A stretch of 64,000 bases of DNA from Talpa occidentalis (taxonomy: Eukaryota > Chordata > Mammalia > Eulipotyphla > Talpidae): contig NW_023601433.1 in assembly GCF_014898055.3 (NCBI RefSeq), positions 71,903,683 through 71,967,682 of the forward strand, given 5' to 3'. Position 1 is the first letter of the stretch, and each line of letters opens with the position of its first letter. Positions 59,005 through 64,000 of the stretch are shown here, in pieces. The position numbers were made by a program, and so were the translations under genes. Under the pieces are notes generated by a model, which was not told where the DNA came from, did not search any database, and saw nothing but the letters and a program-made list of their open reading frames with translations.

Positions 59005-60540
59005 GGGAGCCTCAGCATGCTAGGGAGCCTCTGCCATGTGCCATCACTGCTGGCCTCTGCCAGCACCCCAAGCTGCTATGAAATGCCCATCACCTATAGC
59101 TGCTTGCACTGGCCGCAGGCAGTGCTCTGGGGCCAACTGCTGTGGGAGCCCCAGGGGAGGGGGTCTTTAGCTTCAGTAGCACTTACACAGGGAGTCTAAT
59201 AACCAGGGACGTGAGGGAGCCGAGTCCCTCTGTATTTGTGAGGGGTTGTAGTTCCAGGTAGAGAGCTCAGCAGGGCAGAGACCCTGAGAGTGCAGCCTGT
59301 GGCAGAGGAAGAGCAGAGGCCAGGGAGGCTGCAGCTGTGGAACAAGTGGGAATGAAGGGTGTGTGAGGAGTGGGTAGCTGGGAGGGGAGGGCTGGTGGTG
59401 GAGAGACTTTCAGGCCACCGTGAGGATTTCTTCATGCGAATATCCCAGCTTTTACTTGGAGTGACATGGGATGTAGGACAGTTTGAGCACTGGGATGGCT
59501 CCCTCTGACTCAGTGTTCACAGAGCAGTCTAGCTGCGGGGTTGGGGGTGGGTTGGGGTGGGGGGTGGAGAAAAGGCTGGAGGGGCGAGTGTGGAAGGGGG
59601 AGCTCCTGCAGTGAGCCTGACGCTGGCCTGTGGTGAGAAGTTGACAGATCTCAGACTCTGAGGATGGGATTGATGAGGAAGTGTATTGTGTAAGGGAAGG
59701 AGAGGGGGATTTGGGGCTTGTTTAGAGGGGATCTGTGTGTCAGGTTCAGTTCAGGCCAGAAGGTAAAGGAGAGGCTTGGCCAGGACATGGGAATATGGGG
59801 TGAAGGTTTGGTCCCTGCCTCTGGGAATTGAGGTCACCTGGTTTGCACAGTGGGCCCTTTGCTGAGGAGTGCTGTTTGTCTGCCTCCGCATCCTCCTGGT
59901 GCTCTGAGATGAACCCGGAGCTCACAACTCTGCCCCAGCTCTGATGCCTTCTGCTCTCTTATGAACAGAGAAGCTTCTTATGGGTTGGGTTCGGAGAGAA
60001 ATTCCAACAGTGGCGGGGCAGGGAGAATTCTCCTAGTCCCTCAGAGACTATTTATAACAGTGGGACACAGTGAGAGAGAAACTAGGACAGCTTTTTAAAG
60101 CAGCAAATATTCTTACCTTGTAAGATGCACTTACCCAAGAAATCTTTGTTGTTGTTTTTTTAAGTTGGAATTTCTACTGCTTGCAGCATGGATAAAATAA
60201 TAACTTCAAGAAAAATAAGTAATTGTTGGTCTTCAGAGGTTTTATTCTTTTGGAAACTGTTTGCTTACTGGGTAATTTATGACTGTTGAAGATGATTAAA
60301 ATTAATTCTGTTTTGTGGCTTCTGCTCTCAGGCCAACAAGTGGGTTCAGAATTGGTGCTGGCTGAGATAGGATGGCTTCCTGGGGCAGTGGTTTGGGCCT
60401 CTCCCTTTCGTTGTGTCTTTCTCATTCATGATTTTCTGGATATGCCTGACTTCCTTCTTAGGCTGTACTGGATATGTAAGAATTTGATGGAAATTTATTT
60501 GTTTATTTTGCTTACTGATAACTATGCTCAGTACTTGTGT
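59005..60540. other. Intron 2 spacer, GC-moderate, nothing recognised
   Basis: May include the remaining part of the LTR-like element on its left. Open frames 59017-59435 are short and on both strands. No exon seen. A quadruplex-prone tract at 59537-59564 is listed separately. Confidence 0.4.
59537..59564 (+). other. G-quadruplex-prone G tract
   Basis: G runs of 4, 5, 3, 4 and 6 separated by T or TT loops. It lies within GRK3 intron 2 on the transcribed (coding-sense) strand, so it could form in RNA as well as DNA. Confidence 0.6.
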
Positions 60541-60544
60541 CCTA

Positions 60545-61060
60545 AACTTTTTAAAGACGACCTTACAGAGGTATAGTATGCATATACTAAAAGAACAGCA
60601 TTTGAGTTCTGACCAAGGTGTGTACCAGCCACTCACTACCCAACCTGTGCAGGGACTGTTTTCTTTACTTTGAAAAGCCCCTTTGCATCCGCTCACCCCA
60701 GCCCCAGCCCAAGGCTGATCTGCCTTCAGTCACATTCGATTTCATTGGCCCTTCCTAGAGCTTTATATAAATAGTCACACAATAGCTGCGTTTTTGTGCC
60801 TGGTGGGGTTGCCTCAGCGCCCTCTCAATCCATCCACATTCACAGCGAGTTTGTTTCTTTAGTTTCTCTTATTGCTGAATGGTGTTCCATTGTAGAGACT
60901 TAACTATTTCAATTGTTCTCAGGGGTGGTTTCCAGTCAGGGCCAATAATGAACAGAGCTGCCATGGGTGTCTCACACACTCTTGTTGTGGACCTGCGCTG
61001 TGGTCTCTCTTTGCGAAGTGCCTGGAAGCTGAATTGCTGGAACCCCCATGACAGGTGCAT
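60545..61060 (-). mobile_element. Old L1 3' fragment, antisense
   Basis: Complement of L1 3' region: 'acagaggtatagtatgcata', 'ctagagctttatataaatag', 'tcaatccatccacattcaca', 'ttattgctgaatggtgttcc', 'aataatgaacagagctgcca'. Diverged; frames meaningless. Confidence 0.7.
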
Positions 61061-61099
61061 GCATGTTTGTGATTATTATGTCCTTTGGATGAATTGACC

Positions 61100-64000
61100 C
61101 CTTTATGGGGATGAGAAATCCTTCAGCCCAGTAACACATTGTTCTGATGTCTACATTGCCTGGTAGTGGTATCGCCACTCCAGCTTTCTCGATATTGGTG
61201 TTAGTGTGGTACCTCTGTTGTCTAGGATATATGTTCCTTCCATCTTCTTTTCCTCTCTTCTTTTAGATTCACTATAGTCTAGCAGGTCATGGTGCCACTA
61301 CTGACTTGCTAGCTATGCCTCTATATTTCTTTTATTTATATTTTTGGTATTCCCAGGCACCTTGGCTTCCTGAACTCCTGGTGCCTCACATCAGCAAAAC
61401 AACATGGTCTTCTCGGGCCCTCTTCCTAGCATCACATTTTAGGCTGAGCTGAACCAGACATAGGCCCTTCCAGTTTATCTTACTGCTTCAGGGCCGTACC
61501 TATTCCACATCTGAAAACAATTATTTCATTTGCATGATTCAGTTTTCTGGTTATTACAGCTGGAGGTTTAGTCCAGCCCTGGCTATGGTATTATGTCCTG
61601 AACTATAGATTTATTTTTGAAATAAAGTGTTCGGCTCTTGGTTGGAAAATGGGTTAAATGTAAGAGTCTGGCATTGCCTGTAAAACCTTTGACATGCAGC
61701 TCCATTGTGATAGCTTCACACAGTGATACAAAGACAATGGTCAGTTTCTAGCTCACCCACAATAGCGTAGGTCAGTTTTGGAAGTAGAGGCTTTGAAGAA
61801 GTCTGTGTAGCTTGGATGATACTGGTTCTCAAGCCCTGAGATGCTCAGCGTTCCACACACAGATATTGCTTAGTCTTGACCCCTGCAGAGGTCACCGTCA
61901 GCCCCATTCATTGGACAGCTGAGAAGACAACCACTCAGACAGGGGGCAGCTCGCCCATATGGTGGTCTGGGCTGCAGCTGACTTTCGCGAGTGGGAGTCC
62001 TCTGCCCTCCAGTTCCCAGTCACTCTCCTGAGCTGCCTAACTGAGAAATGTGTGCTCACTGTGTAGAGGGGATGTCTATGGGCCGCTGCAAGTTCAGGGA
62101 AACCAGAGCTGGAGTTTCCATGCCTGAAGTGGCTAGTTACTTCCAGAAATAGCTACTTGTTGCCAGGAAAAGAATTAAGCAGTAATTCCCCACAAGAAGG
62201 GATTCCATGGGGCCCTTCACCCTTCTCTCCTCCTCTCTTCCCCCCTCCTCTCACCTCTCTTCTTCTAACCTTTATTCCTCCTTGAATATCTGCACCCCCC
62301 CACCTGTCAAAATAGCAGAATAATAGCAAGAAAGAATGATATCAAAAGCCCATCCTGGTTTAATTCATGAAGCCATTGAATGTTAGGTCTAAGTGAGACT
62401 TTAGAGTTTATTGCCATTAATAAAGTTATTGACCATTCTCTTTGTTTTATCTGAGGAAAATAAGGATTATCTGTGCAAAGTGAGTTGACCAAACTCACGT
62501 GGCTTATTGGCACACAGCAGGAACTGGAGCTTTGTGCCTTGGGGGTCATGAAAAGCAGGTGACAAGAAGACACTTCCACGTGATTTCGTCCATTAGTTGC
62601 TTAGGGAATATTTCTCTGAGAAAGTACTTAGAGAATGTGATTGATTCAGTAAAGAAGGAATCATCTCTGCAAAGATCCAGTGGAAGAACATTCTCAGCAG
62701 AGGGAACAGCATTGTAGCAGCATTGCTGGGGCAGGAAAGAGCAGAGCCAGCATGGAGTCAACGAGGAGGAGAAGAGGGGTCAGGTGAGGGGAGAGGGTGG
62801 TGGACATCAGGTTCTTTTGTAGGTGAGGTGGGAAGCTCTGGTAGGCTTGACCACATCTGATTTATGTTTCAAGATCATTCTAGCCTCTATGGTGAATAAA
62901 TTGTTGGCATCAAAAATGGGAGCGTGGAAGTAGGAAGATGAATTTGTAGACTCCTGTGCCATCCTGGAAGTTGATGGGGCTGGCTTGCAATAGAGACACA
63001 GAAAGGGGGTGGATTTGGGATACTGTCTGTAGGAAGAACCTAGTTGATTGGCTAGGGAACATGAGAAGTGAGGGAAAAGAAAGACTGAAGACTTTAAATG
63101 CCACTTGGTGGGGCAGGTGGATGTGATTATTAGTTTTTTTGTAATTTAGGGGAATAAATGAATTCTTCAAAGTGTATTTCCTTAGAGTATTTAAAACTGC
63201 AGAAGGAAAGGAACTAGTTAATACACAGAAAGAGGAACTGGTGGGATGGTGCGACCCAGCAGTGTGATGGAGCTGGGTCTGTGCTAACCTCAGAGCTGCA
63301 GGCTCTGCCAAGCTCTGGGCAGCTGCCTGGCTGTTCTGCTGTAAACCTGCTGCCCCCTCGCCTGTGCCATCCACCCCCACGGGTCACTTCGAACCTGATC
63401 CCATTGTCCTCTTGTCTCCTTGACTTAAAGATCACTTTTAGTATCACATGTTACCCCTGCTCCTTATCATCTCCCTTCTCCGGAAAACCCAGCACTCAGA
63501 AACCAGAACACACACACGCACACATGCACGCACGCACGCACACTCACACCCCCACCCCCAAACTGGCCTCTTTTCCCTTCCCATTGATGCTAATGCACCA
63601 CCACTGCGCTCCATGCCACAGGACCGAATATGTGAGGCCTTATCAGCTCCTTCCTTGCCCTGTAGTTTTCCATTTCACAGACACCACCTTAGACGCTGCT
63701 TAAGACCATTCCTAACCCAGACACTGGGTGATGTCACTTGGATTATACCCTGAATCACATTTTTCAGAACCAGATTTTATCTTCGTTCTCTAGTCCTTTT
63801 TCTGTTATGAGGTGGTTGGAAAACCCCAGTTCATCATGGGGTTCATCATGCAGCCCCCACTTCAGCCCCAGAATTCTGCTTATGACTGTCATTCAGGTCT
63901 CCCCAGGCTGGCCTAGGTCTTTCCCCTGGCCCCGCCTGGGCTGGAGGGTGTGTGGCACTCCCTTTGCACATTCTGGAGCTGGCTGCCCCTGCTTCTGCCC
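61100..64000. other. Intron 2, right end, with a MIR-like remnant
   Basis: No exon 3 candidate resembling the next RH-domain segment of GRK3 is seen. A MIR-like antisense remnant lies at about 62400-62540 ('ttttatctgaggaaaataag', 'ccaaactcacgtggcttatt'). Open frames 62910-63753 on both strands have no domain and cross the CA/CG repeat. Confidence 0.5.
63505..63560. repeat. (CA)n/(CACG)n simple repeat
   Basis: CA-rich run with CACG units and a CCCCCA-rich end. The 140- and 101-codon frames crossing it are repeat translations. Confidence 0.9.

Noticed and set aside
1..64000. CRISPR arrays, operons, bacterial-type promoters or terminators
   Set aside because: The window is clearly mammalian nuclear DNA with spliced exons and interspersed retrotransposons; no regularly spaced repeats of CRISPR type occur.

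Overview
This is a mammalian (eukaryotic) genomic window. It is mostly non-coding and CpG-depleted, with dense ancient interspersed repeats (MIR, L2, old L1 and MLT1-type LTRs), one strong CpG island, and GT-AG splice sites. A family of about 250-330 bp tRNA-derived SINEs occurs eight times, several copies with perfect target-site duplications. This family resembles the tRNA SINEs I associate with rhinolophoid bats (Rhin-1-like). A laurasiatherian, probably a bat, is my best guess, but I rate the species-level inference low.

The only protein-coding gene I can support is the 5' end of GRK3 (ADRBK2, beta-adrenergic receptor kinase 2) on the + strand. Its CpG-island promoter spans about 22.48-23.48 kb. 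Exon 1 coding sequence is 23109-23221 and exon 2 is 48704-48780, separated by a 25.5 kb intron 1. Intron 2 runs off the right edge, and I do not see exon 3. The two exons join in frame and encode residues 1-63 of the kinase: the receptor-contacting N-terminal helix and the start of the RGS-homology domain. The kinase and PH domains lie outside the window.

Layout: 1-22.4 kb is upstream intergenic DNA with scattered MIR, L2, old L1, LTR and simple repeats and one SINE. 22.4-23.5 kb is the GRK3 CpG island and exon 1. 23.5-48.7 kb is intron 1, holding a 3' L1 fragment, five or six SINEs, a mariner-type 81-bp MITE hairpin, a GGAA microsatellite, MLT1 LTRs, and an old L1 block split by a SINE and by a solitary LTR with a perfect 6-bp duplication. 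48.8-64 kb is the start of intron 2, with more L1, LTR and SINE copies, a perfect AT-rich palindrome, and an LTR-like element that itself carries a SINE insertion.

Nearly all other open reading frames are chance or repeat-derived. I found no undescribed gene system. The most interesting signals are the MITE hairpin transcribed within GRK3, opposite-facing SINEs on either side of exon 2, the nested LTR and SINE insertions, and a YY1-like motif overlapping the GRK3 start codon.
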